64,000 bases of DNA from Basidiobolus meristosporus CBS 931.73 (taxonomy: Eukaryota > Basidiobolomycota > Basidiobolomycetes > Basidiobolales > Basidiobolaceae). The translations under genes and the position numbers were made by a program. The stretch is from positions 1-64,000 of the forward strand of contig MCFE01000427.1 of assembly GCA_002104905.1 (NCBI GenBank). The letters are read 5' to 3'. Under the pieces are notes generated by a model. It made no database searches. It was given only the letters and a program-made list of their open reading frames with translations, and was not told where the DNA came from. Of the stretch, positions 43,696 through 54,529 are shown one piece after another (positions within the stretch are counted from its first letter, which is position 1; each line of letters begins with the position of its first letter).

Positions 43696-44870
43696 CTTTT
43701 AACTGACTTGGTGCAACGTGAAATGTAATTACGAGTCATGGCGTCAAGGAAATTCGCACTGCAGTTCGACACAGCACCATAATTTGTGGCCAATAGTGAA
43801 ATGTTACTAAAAAGAATCTCAGTCATGAGACTAGGCCCTACTCGTGATACGGGCAAGGTGGCAAAAACATCGGGTGGCACTAAAGCCGACTGGTTCCTGG
43901 GCAAAACACATCTACTATCAGATTCAAGAATAATCTAGCAGGGGTTATACATGTTTAACGGTGGAGATTAATTGAAATTCAATGCCGATCTGCTCCATAT
44001 AAAGGCCTTACCTGTATCTATGTCTGGTGCTGAATAGAATATGCACGAAGTAACGAAGTTAAAAGCAAACAGGAGTGAACTAGGTAACTAATCAGCTATT
44101 ATTGTTACAGAAATAAATATAATACCTTGCGTAAAATGCGACATTTGTTGTTAGTTAATCCATGTCAAGTAAAATGTGTTAGGTAAACTAATCCAACTCA
44201 CTATGTTAAATGGTATCAAACTGTATGCCTGAGGGAATGATATGGAGAATCAAACAAGAGCACATCTTAACTTTACTTACGCATACAGACGGCCTAAGCA
44301 TATGCACTACTTTTATTGTTATTGTCATTATATCACGGCAGTATGCTTTCCAGTAGAGGCCGTAATAAGATTGGGTAGAACGGTATACACATCTCCAATG
44401 TAAATTATATTCAAATCACCGTCGTAAGTGGCAACTTTATAGCATCAATTCCCACAAGCTTACAGAGAATCATTGGTCTAAATGTTGTCCATCATAGAAA
44501 GGAAAGTTCCACACCCAGTACCACGCATACAACATTACCTTTGATTGTGCAACTCATTCAGCATAAATACTTAGACCTCGCTACCCAATGTATATCTTAG
44601 TGTTGTATGTTTTGATTAGGCTTTGAGCTTCCTGGGAAGAGTTGTTACGGAAATTGATAATGCATCCACAAATATAGGCCATGTAAGCCACGACTAGACA
44701 ATGGAATTCGATGAAACTCACCACTGTGAAAGAGCTACCGATTCCAAATATAAAACGCAAATTACAATCTTCTAACATGAAAAACAAAGGAACAACCAAA
44801 CACTTCGCAAACTGTTTAATCACTCCTTAACCTCCATGGGATACAACATGAAACCCACAGAGTGGGAAGT
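43696..44870. other. Intergenic, no gene seen
   Basis: About 1.2 kb of moderately AT-rich DNA between the secreted-protein array and a tRNA gene. Short open frames only, none with motif support. Confidence 0.45.
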
Positions 44871-44943
44871 GGCCTCGTAGCTCAGTGGATAGAGCGTCCG
44901 CCTCCTAAGCGGAAGGTCCCAGGTTCGACCCCTGGCTTGGTTA
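44871..44943 (+). tRNA. tRNA-Arg (anticodon CCT)
   Basis: Cloverleaf read by eye: D arm GCTC...GAGC, anticodon stem TCCGC/GCGGA with loop CTCCTAA (anticodon CCT), variable AGGTC, T arm CCAGG-TTCGACC-CCTGG. A- and B-box consensus are intact and a T-rich terminator follows. The acceptor stem is imperfect: GGCCTCG against CTTGGTT gives two mismatches (positions 5 and 6) and two G-U pairs, so it may be decaying or divergent. The minus-strand open frame across it (44820-45335) is an artefact in this part. Confidence 0.75.
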
Positions 44944-45646
44944 TTTTTGAAGTATAGTAGAAAGCTGTCTAGCTCAAGGTAGGATGAAATGTATATCACC
45001 TGTTCCACCGGATTCAACATCTGGATCCTATCTTTCACTCTCCTTCCAATTTTACCACTCATTTTCGCTTGGTTTAATACGCATTCTCTGTCGATTACTA
45101 AATCAATAAAGGCAAGGTATCCAAAGTTTCTTGTTAACGCGTGGTACAATGACCACAAATACCAGCCAATTGGGACGAAAGAGTTTGTGCCAATCACAGA
45201 ACTATCAGTAACGCTGATCGAAGCTTTGGTAAAGAGTGTGCTGCAGTAGGATATTTGCCAAAGTCTAGCAGCAAAGATTGTAGAAATCATATTTTCCTTT
45301 AAATTGGTGGTTTTGGTATTAGTAGCACTAGCCATGGAGAAGGCAGATTGTAATATCTTCAGTTAGAGCTTGAGCCAGAGAAACCTGCATTTCAAGTTTG
45401 GCATCAGTCAGCTCATCGATTCCAAAAACATATGTATCTAAAATGTTGAATGACAAGTGACGTTTTTGTTGCAGATTATATTAGGCTACCTTCGAGCATC
45501 AGGCACTTCATGAAACCTTCTCAATGGAGAATTGTATTTGAAGATGCTATAGCAGCTTTCGTGGACTATTCTGACACATGACATTGATGCTGAATATACA
45601 AGAAACAACTAGATGAAGGTAAAAAGCATTGCCCAACAGTACCCAC
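44944..45646. other. Intergenic with unsupported open frames
   Basis: Contains open stretches on both strands (44989-45249 plus, starting with a hydrophobic segment; 45335-44820 minus). Neither has a recognisable motif, and the minus one runs antisense through the tRNA. No call is made. Confidence 0.35.
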
Positions 45647-45953
45647 ACGATTGTTCGACACTGGCTTTGAGAAATTCGTTTCCTCCCAAGTGGCAGGCCC
45701 TACCAGATACGACGTCCTCATTGCTGGTCATTCTTTCTACTCTTTAAAGTCCCTGGCACCTGTGATGGACTCCATCTTCTACAAGCTTCTTGCACCTGGT
45801 GGCTGCCTCACCATTATTCACGCCACTCCGGCCGACTTTCAGTGCTCGCTAGCGATGACACTCTTCAATAAAGGCCAGCCTCGAACACACGTCCAAATTC
45901 TCCGGGAGGTAATCAAGCAGCTGGACCCACTATCCTGCTCAGGTGACAGTTGA
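45647..45953 (+). pseudogene. SAM-dependent methyltransferase, C-terminal fragment
   Basis: Homologous to residues about 155-220 of the methyltransferase at 62710-63432 (shared: FVSSQVAGPTRYD, IAGHS, DSIFYxLLAP, GCLTI). The N-terminal half with the SAM-binding GCGNGD motif is missing: homology starts abruptly at about 45647. The frame continues into a C-terminal region not kept in the other copy (LFNKGQ, REVIKQLDPL), then breaks; scraps continue to about 46215. It lies 580 bp upstream of the mpaB-like gene, the same order as at 62.7-64 kb. Confidence 0.75.
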
Positions 45954-46534
45954 ATACCCTCGCTAAGCTCCGAAGAATCACTAGTCCAGGTCCGGATCAA
46001 CGATCTCTATGTCAGTGTGAGATGTTGTCTTGCCGGATACAACAAGGGTGTATGCAACTCCAGGGCTCCGCTAAGCTTCTTCGTTGGAAAAGATCTCAGG
46101 CTGGCCAATTCAGAACATCCAAGTTCCATTTTGAGAGCGCAGTGGATCAACCTCGAGTCTGATCAGTGGGTTCTGTGGCAGCCAGAGGTTAATCTCCCGG
46201 GCAATGATTGCTTCTAATCGGCCAGACCGTCTCCTTACGGTATGTATGCGGCTGAACGGGTGCTCTAAAGGGCGCTATCACTTTGCAATTCCCTAGCCAT
46301 GCACAGGCTGTGCCTGAATTTTATTACCTTGGCTTCTGCAGCTGATTCCTGACAATTGATCGAATGTATCATGAAACAGACTGCAGCTGATCGTCATTGG
46401 GTCAGTATGTGTGCCTCTGATGGTGGCACAGTCCCGGATATTATTATCAGTAAAACGCTAGCTGGCGGAACATAAGAGTTTTCCTATAAAGGCCGACCAC
46501 CACAACCTTCGTTTACGTAGTAATAAATTCAACA

Positions 46535-47599
46535 ATGGCTTACTCAGATTTTGATCTAACTGTGATTCTGGTGACCATTTGCATTTTGATCGCCTCCTAC
46601 CTGGCTGTAGTGAGATCTCATCGATTCAGGAGAAGGAGCTACATCCAGCAGCTGTATGGACGGATTCAAACAAAAGATGAACACTACAAAGCCGTTGCCT
46701 ACCACAAAATCTTCCGGGAAACCACCGCAGACTTTCCACTAACCATGGACTTTGCACTTGGTTTAGCCAATGTCTATTTATGTGGCATTCCTAGTGTTAG
46801 CAAAAAACTTGCCGCCACTAAGCAGCTCACTGAAGCAACCGAGAAACGGTTCGAAGACACAGATATAATGTTGCGGGAGGTAATGGAGAACCCGCCTGGC
46901 AGTAGCCGCTCTGACATGGCACTTCGCCGGATCAATTATATGCATAGGCGTTACCAGATCAATTCGGAACATGCCTGGTATGTCTTTGGGCTCTATGTGT
47001 TCGTTACCATCGACATGATCTCCAAATACGAGTGGCGCTCGCTACTGGAGGCGGAGAAACAGGCCATCTACCAATACTGGATGGGCTATTTGGCCAAAAA
47101 GATGGGATTTTCTCCTAGCACAGTGATAGACAGCTATCAGAAGTTCGAGGGGTGGTTCCGTAAATACCATTCCAGGCACCAGGTTCACCATCCTCTGAAT
47201 TCACGACTAGGTAACGTCACATTGGAGTATTTCCGGTCCATACTTCCGACATACCTTCAGTGGCTCTCTGACCCTGTGGTTTTGAGCCTATGCGGGCCCC
47301 TGGAGCTTCATGCTATCTTCCACTGCCCGGATATGCCCGACTGTGCAAACGAACGGCTAAAGCGTAGGGTTTGGCCTTCTCTGCTGATATCTGGTGGTTT
47401 TTTTTTGCGACGATGCATTGTCAGGTACCTCTGCTTCCCTAAGGAAATACCCCGGCGCACCCCTGAATCCAAGCGCCCAGATGGGAGTTACGTGCCCAAC
47501 TGGGAAATCTCCCCGGGTTGTATCTATGCGAATGGGTACAAGATTGAATCAATTGGCCCTCCAAAGTTTGCTCACAGGTTTGGCGAGCTCTACCATTAA
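46535..47599 (+). CDS. MpaB-type ER-bound oxygenase (DUF2236 family)
   Basis: 354 residues, intronless. Residues 9-27 form an N-terminal membrane anchor (LTVILVTICILIASYLAVV), followed by basic residues, so the catalytic part should face the cytosol from the ER. The body matches the mpaB / rubber-oxygenase catalytic family (PF09995), including the RRINYMHRRYQINSEHAWYV region (residues 131-150; His 137 in the conserved segment) followed by an aromatic, hydrophobic helix. MpaB' cleaves the farnesyl chain in mycophenolic acid biosynthesis; fungal relatives act on diverse, mostly unknown lipophilic substrates. Length is slightly below the usual ~400. TATAAA at 46485-46490, 45 bp before the ATG. 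Associated with a methyltransferase fragment upstream; the pair is duplicated at the right edge. Confidence 0.85.
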   Translation: MAYSDFDLTVILVTICILIASYLAVVRSHRFRRRSYIQQLYGRIQTKDEHYKAVAYHKIFRETTADFPLTMDFALGLANVYLCGIPSVSKKLAATKQLTEATEKRFEDTDIMLREVMENPPGSSRSDMALRRINYMHRRYQINSEHAWYVFGLYVFVTIDMISKYEWRSLLEAEKQAIYQYWMGYLAKKMGFSPSTVIDSYQKFEGWFRKYHSRHQVHHPLNSRLGNVTLEYFRSILPTYLQWLSDPVVLSLCGPLELHAIFHCPDMPDCANERLKRRVWPSLLISGGFFLRRCIVRYLCFPKEIPRRTPESKRPDGSYVPNWEISPGCIYANGYKIESIGPPKFAHRFGELYH

Positions 47600-48487
47600 G
47601 TTGTGCTTTTGTATAGCTGGCGTCACGCTATAAACACTTCAAAGTATGGGATTTACAGGCTCTGAGGCTTATCGCAGGCTGTGATATTGATACCTCATTT
47701 TTACAAGCGATTTCCATATACATGATATTATGGCTATTTATTCAGTTTGCAATTGTCAGTCTTTAGCGGTTTATTTGTGTCGTTCACTTTTGAGATCTGT
47801 TAGTATGGAGGTGCACTATTCAGCTATATTAATGCGTATTTATGGATCCAATCATCAATAGGAATCGAATTCGCAGAACTAAACAGGCGAATCTCGCAAA
47901 AGTATCATTGTAGGGTAGAGACAAACCTTTTAGCGGTGGGCATATTCAAAGTACTCACAATGTATTGAGGACCGTTGAAGCTCAGCAAGCGTTTCGAGGG
48001 ATTCTATCACTTTCTGGAGAAAGAAACCCCACTATACTGTGACCTGATACATCTAAGTGTATGATATATCGCGTGCTATTCAACCCTAGTTGGCATGAAG
48101 CATATGTCTTTTTTATCTGATACATACTCCTCCATTTTTAGAGAATTCAGTGTTAAGCTCAATAAACTCAGATCGGAGCGGTTAACATTGATTGGTGATT
48201 CGATCAATTTTCGGACTGTGAAAATTGTCTATCTTTTATTTGAGTGCTGGGTTATAGTTATATACTTCTAAGAATTCGCGCAGAAATTTTCAAATGATTT
48301 CAAGCACAATAGTCGGTCTATTTGGAACCGAGTCGCTATAAAATTAACTATCACATGGAATGTAAGTTATGATATAAACCATGCGAGGCACAGTTAATAA
48401 AGCAGTTCTCTTTTGACAATTGAAGTGGTTACGTTTGATCTTTTTCCTTTTGTAGGATTGGATAATCCAAAAACGACAGGTATATGC
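47600..48487. other. Intergenic, no gene seen
   Basis: About 890 bp between the oxygenase and a tRNA gene. No open frame with support and no repeat terminus recognised. Confidence 0.45.
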
Positions 48488-48560
48488 GGGGCGTTGGCCT
48501 AATGGATAAGGCATCAGACTTCGGATCTGGGGATTGTGGGTTCGAGTCCCATGCGCCTCG
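48488..48560 (+). tRNA. tRNA-Arg (anticodon TCG)
   Basis: Full cloverleaf: acceptor GGGGCGT/GCGCCTC (all seven pairs, including wobbles), D arm GCCT...AGGC, anticodon stem TCAGA/TCTGG with loop CTTCGGA (anticodon TCG), variable GGATT, T arm GTGGG-TTCGAGT-CCCAT, discriminator G. A T-run terminator follows at 48565. No intron. Confidence 0.93.
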
Positions 48561-49733
48561 TAAATTTTTTGAATCAGGAAGTATTATCTGAATCCCAACG
48601 TCTTGCACTATCAATCTTGGGTACCGAGGCTATTTATGTTGTACAAGTTACAATCACTGCGAGATTTTGTGGATGACATACATGTGATGGAAGTGGAATC
48701 ACCGGTTTGTTTGTAAAGAAATCAAGTATCTCTATTGGAGACCCTTATATTACTATCAAATCCACCATTGCTTACATGAATATAAAAATGGATTTATAGG
48801 AAGGATGAAGGGAATGTACAGGAGCTCCACCTTAGCCCTTGCTTTAGTGAGTAAAATGAGCAAGATGAGCCTGGTTTTACATTGTAACATATCAATAATG
48901 CTGCAAAAGCCAAGGCACTATCTTATCAATGTAGGGCATTTTTGCCATCAAGGTGCAACAAACCTGCTTCAGGGGGAATTGATAATGGCTCAGAGCTAAT
49001 CATCATTTGTGTTACCAGACTTTCAAGGAGACTTGTATGAATATTTAATTAGTACTGGGTGTGGGGTTGAGAGTTATTTACAATATGGATGTGAGCACTG
49101 TCTGCTGGGAAGATGTTGTATTTGAATCAAGTGTCATGTTGCCAAGAAGTCTCATATCATAAGAGTAATATATGACTCTTGATGGTGTACCAAGGCCTGT
49201 CTTTATCTTCTGTGTAGGATTCACATGATTTCATCCATACATCATTTACCTCATATTTGTCCTGCTTGCATAAATTTCTCTATATGTTGCAATCTGGTTA
49301 GGATTCACTTTGTTGTCACTGATATGCTATATTTAGATCCATCAAATATTCAAAAAGGGCCTGTTGATTGCAAGTTACTTTGTTAATTTATTCTTTGGCA
49401 TGTTTGATGGGCATATTTTGTTATCCTGAACCAATGCAACTTGGGCTGTGATGGTGCTATATCTATGTGGTACTGATCCCTTATCTAGATGCTTATAAGG
49501 TATAGCCAGTTAGCTTTTCTTACAGGATTATTTATTTTATTCTCACTGCATTGAAGTAAACTTTATCTCACAATAATTCTGCGGAAACTTTGTAAATGGC
49601 TGATGATTGAAGAACTGAAGGTAGGCTTATAACATCTCATTTGAGAAGTAAGTACATGCTGCTGGCATATAAGGCAAAGCTTGCACACTAATGTTAGTTG
49701 CCGCTGGTACCTACTATTGTACACCTCTATAAT
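48561..49733. other. Transition back to AT-rich repeat DNA
   Basis: No supported gene. From about 48850 the composition is transposon-like and CpG-poor. The target site of the copia element (ATAAT) is at its right end. Confidence 0.45.
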
Positions 49734-50065
49734 TGTTGTAAAAATTCGTATTTCCACCTAAATATTCACCTAACTTAGTCACTTAGATCATCACCTTCAA
49801 ATCCTAGAGAATACTGACCAAATTCCTTGTTGGGATTTACTTAGAATATTTACCCAGAACATGAAAATTTGATAAGTTGTCCAAACAGCCCCAAACTTTG
49901 CACACATGTTCTTGGGACCTTCCTTAACCTATTCTACGGGTTTGTAATGCCAAGACCATGTAAAAGTATAAATACTACTTTTACATTCAATAAATCATTA
50001 AGTGAAAACCACATAATCTACTTGTTCTCCCAATCACTTCCAATATCTCCAAGACTCTTACAACA
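49734..50065 (+). repeat. 5' LTR of the family A element (short type)
   Basis: 332 bp, TGTTGTAAAAATTCG ... CTCTTACAACA. TATAAATAC near 49969 and AATAAATC near 49989 give promoter and poly(A) signals. Lacks a ~19-bp segment present in the 3' LTR; same type as the solo LTRs at 22674 and 54689. Confidence 0.93.
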
Positions 50066-50077
50066 GGTTATGAGCCC
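50066..50077 (+). promoter_or_regulatory. Primer-binding site for an initiator-Met half-tRNA
   Basis: GGTTATGAGCCC directly abuts the LTR. It is the complement of the anticodon stem-loop of eukaryotic initiator tRNA-Met (GGGCTCATAACC), not of a tRNA 3' end. That is the priming mode known for Drosophila copia and yeast Ty5, where a tRNA cut in the anticodon loop primes reverse transcription. The complement of the CAT anticodon supplies an ATG at 50070 in frame with gag. Confidence 0.8.
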
Positions 50078-53000
50078 CAAGCTGTCACTCTCTGCAATGT
50101 CTACTACTGCTATTACTGGAATTTTTCCCTCTGCTGAAAAGTTGGATGGATCTAACTACCAAGTGTGGAAGGTGAAGATGAAGATGCTGCTACAAGAAAG
50201 AGGCCTTTGGGATATTGTCATGGGAGAAGAATGCCCTCCTAAAAACATGGGAGAGGAAGCCTTAAAGTACCAGAAGAAAGAACAAAGTGCCTTTAACTGC
50301 ATTTGCCTTAATGTCAAGGACAAATTGCTAATTCAATGCTCAAGAGCAAAAACGGCAAAGAATGCCTGGAAGGCATTAGAAGACACCTACCAGTCATGTT
50401 CAGCTGCCAAGAAAATGTATCTGAGAAGAAAATTCTTTACTACAAAGATGCTGCCAGGAGAAGAAATGAAAAATCTAATTAACAGAATTACCCTGCTGGT
50501 AGATGAGATGGAATCTGTGGGCGTACCAACTACTGATGAGGATGTGATAGTTACCATCCTGAATAGCCTGACAGACGAGTTTCAGGGCCTTGTATCAGCC
50601 CTAGAGTCCAGAACTGAAGATTTGACCTTAAATTACGTATATGGAAGGCTCCTGGATGAAGAATTAAGAAAATCAAGCGCCAATAAGAAGGAAGAAGAAA
50701 ATGCTTTAATAAGCAATGATAACCAACAAAGGAGGTACCCAAGACCCTACAAAGGCAACAACAACCTATTTTGCAACTACTGCAAAAGGAAAGGACACAC
50801 ATCAGACCGGTGTTTCAAAAAGAGAGATTATCAGCAAAAGAAGCCTGAATATGGAAATGCTGCAACAACTGAAGATAGACTATTCATATCTGCACTAAAT
50901 ATGACCACAAACAAGGATTCTCAGACGTGGTATATTGACTCTGGAGCTTCCCAACACTTTACACACCAAAAAGAACTTTTTACCCAATATCAAGAAATTC
51001 CAATTAAGAAGGTTTTCATGGGTGACAATAGAACACTTGATGCAGTGGGAGAAGGAACTATCCAAGTAAACCTTAGAAGCAGTGAAGGAAGCCATACACT
51101 GACCTTTAAAGAAGTACTCTATGTACCAGAAATAGCCAAGAACCTACTCTCTGTAAGCAAGGCCACAGCAGAAGGACTCAGTTTCAGTTTTAACAATTCT
51201 GGATGCAGGATCACTGATCAAAATGGTGCCCATATTGCTTCGGGCATCAGAGATCAGAATCTATACAAGTTGACTTATATTCCATCATATCTGGAAGCCA
51301 ATATAAGTAACTTAAATGAAGAAACACCAATGCTTTGGCACAGGAGATTTGGACACATCAATTTTGATTATTTGCGTAAAATGATCAAAGATCAGCTAAT
51401 TTCTGGAGTGAAAATTGATCCCCCAGCTATTTTGGAGCACTGTGAAGCCTGCATATATGGGAAACAAGCCAGACAACCGTTCAAGAGCTCTGGGTTAATC
51501 AAAACTAAGAAAAAATTAGATCTAATTCACTCAGATCTGTGTGGACCTATGCAAAATTTATCCTTAGGTGGGATGAAGTATTTAATCACTTTTATTGATG
51601 ATTATACAAGATACACATGGGTCTACTTCATGGAGAGAAAGGAAGAAGCTCTGTCTAAGCTCAGGGAGTTTAAAGCCATGGTGGAGAGAGAAACTGGTGA
51701 AAAAATCAAGAAAATACGCTCTGACAATGGTGGAGAATATACCTCAAAACTCTTCATCCACTTCTGCAAAATTCATGGGATAAAGCAAGAGACTACTGTA
51801 CCATACTCCCCACAGCAAAATGGAGTAGCAGAACAAGCTAACAGATCAATAATTGATATGGCAAGATCTATGATCCATGATCAAAAATTATCCTATGATA
51901 TTTGGGCGGAATCAGTTGCCACTGCTGTATATCTTAAAAATAGGAGTTATAACAGAATACTTCGTGATTCTACTCCATTTGAAGCATGGTATGGATACAG
52001 ACCAAGTGCAGAACATCTAAGAATATTTGGGTGTACAGCATATGCCAAAAAACTGGCCGGAAATCAGTCAAAATTTGAGCCAAAAAGTGTAAAATGCATA
52101 TTTTTGGGCTACTGCAATGAGAGTAAGGCATACAGACTCTACAATACCAAAGCAAAGAAGCTGATCAAGTCCAGGGATGTGTTGTTTGATGAAAATTCAA
52201 AATTTTCACAAAAAATGACATCAGATGATGACGAAAATTTGATCTCAAGTCCACCAATTGTCAGGATTGAATCAGAGCAAAACAATGAAAATTTTTTCAC
52301 TCCAGAGGACTCTACAACCATGGTTCAGCCAGAATCAGTGCCCAGGAATATCCCAGAAGTGATCATTCCAGTATCAAATGCCCGGAGATCCAATCGGACA
52401 AGAAATAGCCCAAATTACTATATCAATGAGGGTACAAACTTAGCCTATGCCTATTCAGTCCATGTTGATGAACCCCAGACTGTAAAAGAGGCCCTAAATA
52501 GCCCTCAGACGAAGTTTTGGAGATCTGCAATGACTGAGGAATATCAGGCACTGATGGAAAATCAAACTTGGGACTTAGTCAAATTACCAATCAACCGAAA
52601 ATCAATTGGATGCAGATGGGTCTTCAAGACAAAATACAAGGCTGATGGTACAATTGAAAGATACAAAGCAAGACTTGTAGCCAAAGGATACTCTCAAACA
52701 AAAGGACTTGACTATACTGAGACCTTTGCACCGGTAGCCAAGTTTAATTCCATCAGATTAATATTGGCTATTGCAGCCAAATATAAGTTTTTTATTCATC
52801 AAATGGATGTAAAAACTGCATTTTTGAATGGAGAACTTGATGAGGACGTGTATATGGACCAGCCTGATGGGTTTGTTGACCAAGATAACCCCCATTTGGT
52901 CTGCAAGCTTAAAAAGTCACTATATGGTCTCAAACAATCACCGAGAGCCTGGAATTGCAAGATAGATTCTTATTTGGAATCTTTGAGTTTCAAAAGGAGT

Positions 53001-53651
53001 AATGCTGACTATAGTATATACTATAAGCCAGATAGAGCAAATCCAGTTCTATTAGCTCTATATGTGGATGATCTTATTATAGCCGCCAATAACCTAGAAA
53101 CATTGGAAGAGACTAAATCCAGCCTATCTAAGGAGTTCAAGATGTCCGATCTAGGAGAACTTAGTTACTACTTAGGGATTAAGTTCTCCATAGACAGAAG
53201 TACCCAGACTAGTACCCTAAGTCAATCCAAGTATATTCAAGATATACTAAAGAAGTACAAAATGGAAGACTGTAAACCGGCAGCTACCCCAATGGAGACA
53301 AACCTTAACTTGGTCAAAACTCAACCAAATCAAGAGAGCTTGGTGCCATCTGAAAGCCCTGACTTTCCTTATCAATCTATGGTCGGCAGTCTGATGTATA
53401 TCATGCTTGGAACATGTCCAGATATCTCATATTCAGTGGGAGTAGTCAGCCAACATAATCAGAATTATGGATCTGATCATATTGCAGCAGTTAAGCGGAT
53501 TTTTAGATACCTAAAAGGAACTGCTGATATCTGCTTAAGATACACTTATAAGGATTCAGAACAGGATCTTGTGGGATACTCTGATGCTGATTGGGGACGA
53601 AATTTGGAAGACAGAAGATCTACCACAGGATACACCTTTCTTTCACTGTAA
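50070..53651 (+). pseudogene. Copia gag-pol polyprotein, broken in RNase H
   Basis: Single frame from the ATG at 50070 (a second candidate is 50097) to a premature stop at 53651; the frame is also open into the LTR but that part is not natural. Order: gag (YQVWKVKMKMLLQERGLW), CCHC zinc knuckle CNYCKRKGHTSDRC (about 50773), protease YIDSGASQH (about 50930), pre-integrase WHRRFGHIN, integrase HSDLCGP and YSPQQNGVAEQANRS, RT RWVFKTKYKADG, MDVKTAFLNGELDEDV and the catalytic LYVDDLI (about 53060), RNase H GYSDADWG. This integrase-before-RT order is diagnostic for copia. Relative to the sister copies there is one extra C at about 53644, shifting the last 130 residues out of frame. Confidence 0.92.
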
Positions 53652-54042
53652 AGGAGCCATTTCATGGAATTCAAGAAAGCAACCAACCGTAGCACTTTCC
53701 ACCACAGAGGCAGAGTATATGGCAGCCTGTGAAGCTACAAAAGAAGCAATGTGGTTAAGAAAGCTCTTTACAGATTTAGGCCTATGTCAAAAAACGCCTA
53801 TTACTTTATTTCAAGATAATCAAGGATGTATACAATTAGGTAGAAATCCAACTTTTCATGCTAGAACCAAGCACATAGATATTAGACATCATTTCATACG
53901 TGAAGCTATAGAGAATAACTTAGTTAGCTTAGTTTACTGTCCTACAGATGAAATGATTGCAGACATATTTACCAAACCATTAGCTAGAGACAAGTTTGAA
54001 TATTTTAGGTCAAAATTAGGACTAGTCAGTATGAACATTTAG
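53640..54042 (+). pseudogene. Out-of-frame C-terminal RNase H part of the polyprotein
   Basis: Continues the polyprotein in the next frame after the insertion: CKGAISWNSRKQPTVALS, TTEAEYMAACEATKE, FQDNQG, RTKHIDIRHHF, then ADIFTKPLARDKFEYF to the natural stop at 54040-54042. All RNase H signatures are intact, so the defect is this one base, or a sequencing error at that position. Confidence 0.88.
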
Positions 54043-54044
54043 CT

Positions 54045-54053
54045 GAGTGGGAG
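54045..54053 (+). promoter_or_regulatory. Polypurine tract
   Basis: GAGTGGGAG immediately before the TG of the 3' LTR, the usual place of the plus-strand primer. The same string precedes the other family A LTRs; family B has GAGGGGGAG. Confidence 0.75.
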
Positions 54054-54402
54054 TGTTGTAAAAATTTGTATTTCCACCTAAATATTCACCTAACTTAGTC
54101 ACTTAGATCATCACCTTCAAATCCTAGAGAATACTGACCAAATTCCTTGTCGGGATTTACTTAGAATATTTTCACCAAAATACCAGGTACCCAGAACATG
54201 AAAATTCTCAAAGTTGTCCAAACAGCCCCAAACTTTGCACACATGTTCTTGGGACCTTCCTTAACCTATTCTACGTGTTTGTAATGCCAAGACCATGTAA
54301 AAGTATAAATACTACTTTTACATTCAATAAATCATTAAGTGAAAACCACATAATCTACTTGTTCTCCCAATCACTTCCAATATCTCCAAGACTCTTACAA
54401 CA
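54054..54402 (+). repeat. 3' LTR of the family A element (long type)
   Basis: 349 bp, TGTTGTAAAAATTTG ... TTACAACA, with the TCACCAAAATACCAGGTAC segment absent from the 5' LTR and a few substitutions. The long type is shared with the LTR at 3857. Confidence 0.93.
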
Positions 54403-54529
54403 ATAATTACACTTAGTTATTTCATTAGCTTGTTGCCTAGACTATTTGATATGAGTCTTAGAATACCCTATACAAATTATTTATCAATAATTACTTGCAA
54501 TATTGCTCACGCAATAAGCAGATATTTAG

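Larger units (their letters stand above)
49734..54402 (+). mobile_element. Nearly complete Ty1/copia element, family A
   Basis: 4669-bp element: 5' LTR 49734-50065, primer-binding site 50066-50077, gag-pol, polypurine tract, 3' LTR 54054-54402. Perfect 5-bp target duplication ATAAT at 49729-49733 and 54403-54407. It is the youngest full element in the window and the reference for the decayed copies. One extra base at about 53644 breaks the polyprotein. The two LTRs are not identical, which is unexpected for a young element. Confidence 0.95.

Noticed and set aside
44820-45335. 171-residue minus-strand open frame
   Set aside because: Its C-terminal part is antisense to the tRNA-Arg(CCT) gene and the rest has no motif.
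49869-50069. N-terminal extension of the copia polyprotein into the LTR
   Set aside because: The frame happens to be open through the LTR, but the start should lie downstream of the transcription start; the ATG at 50070 or 50097 fits copia gag.
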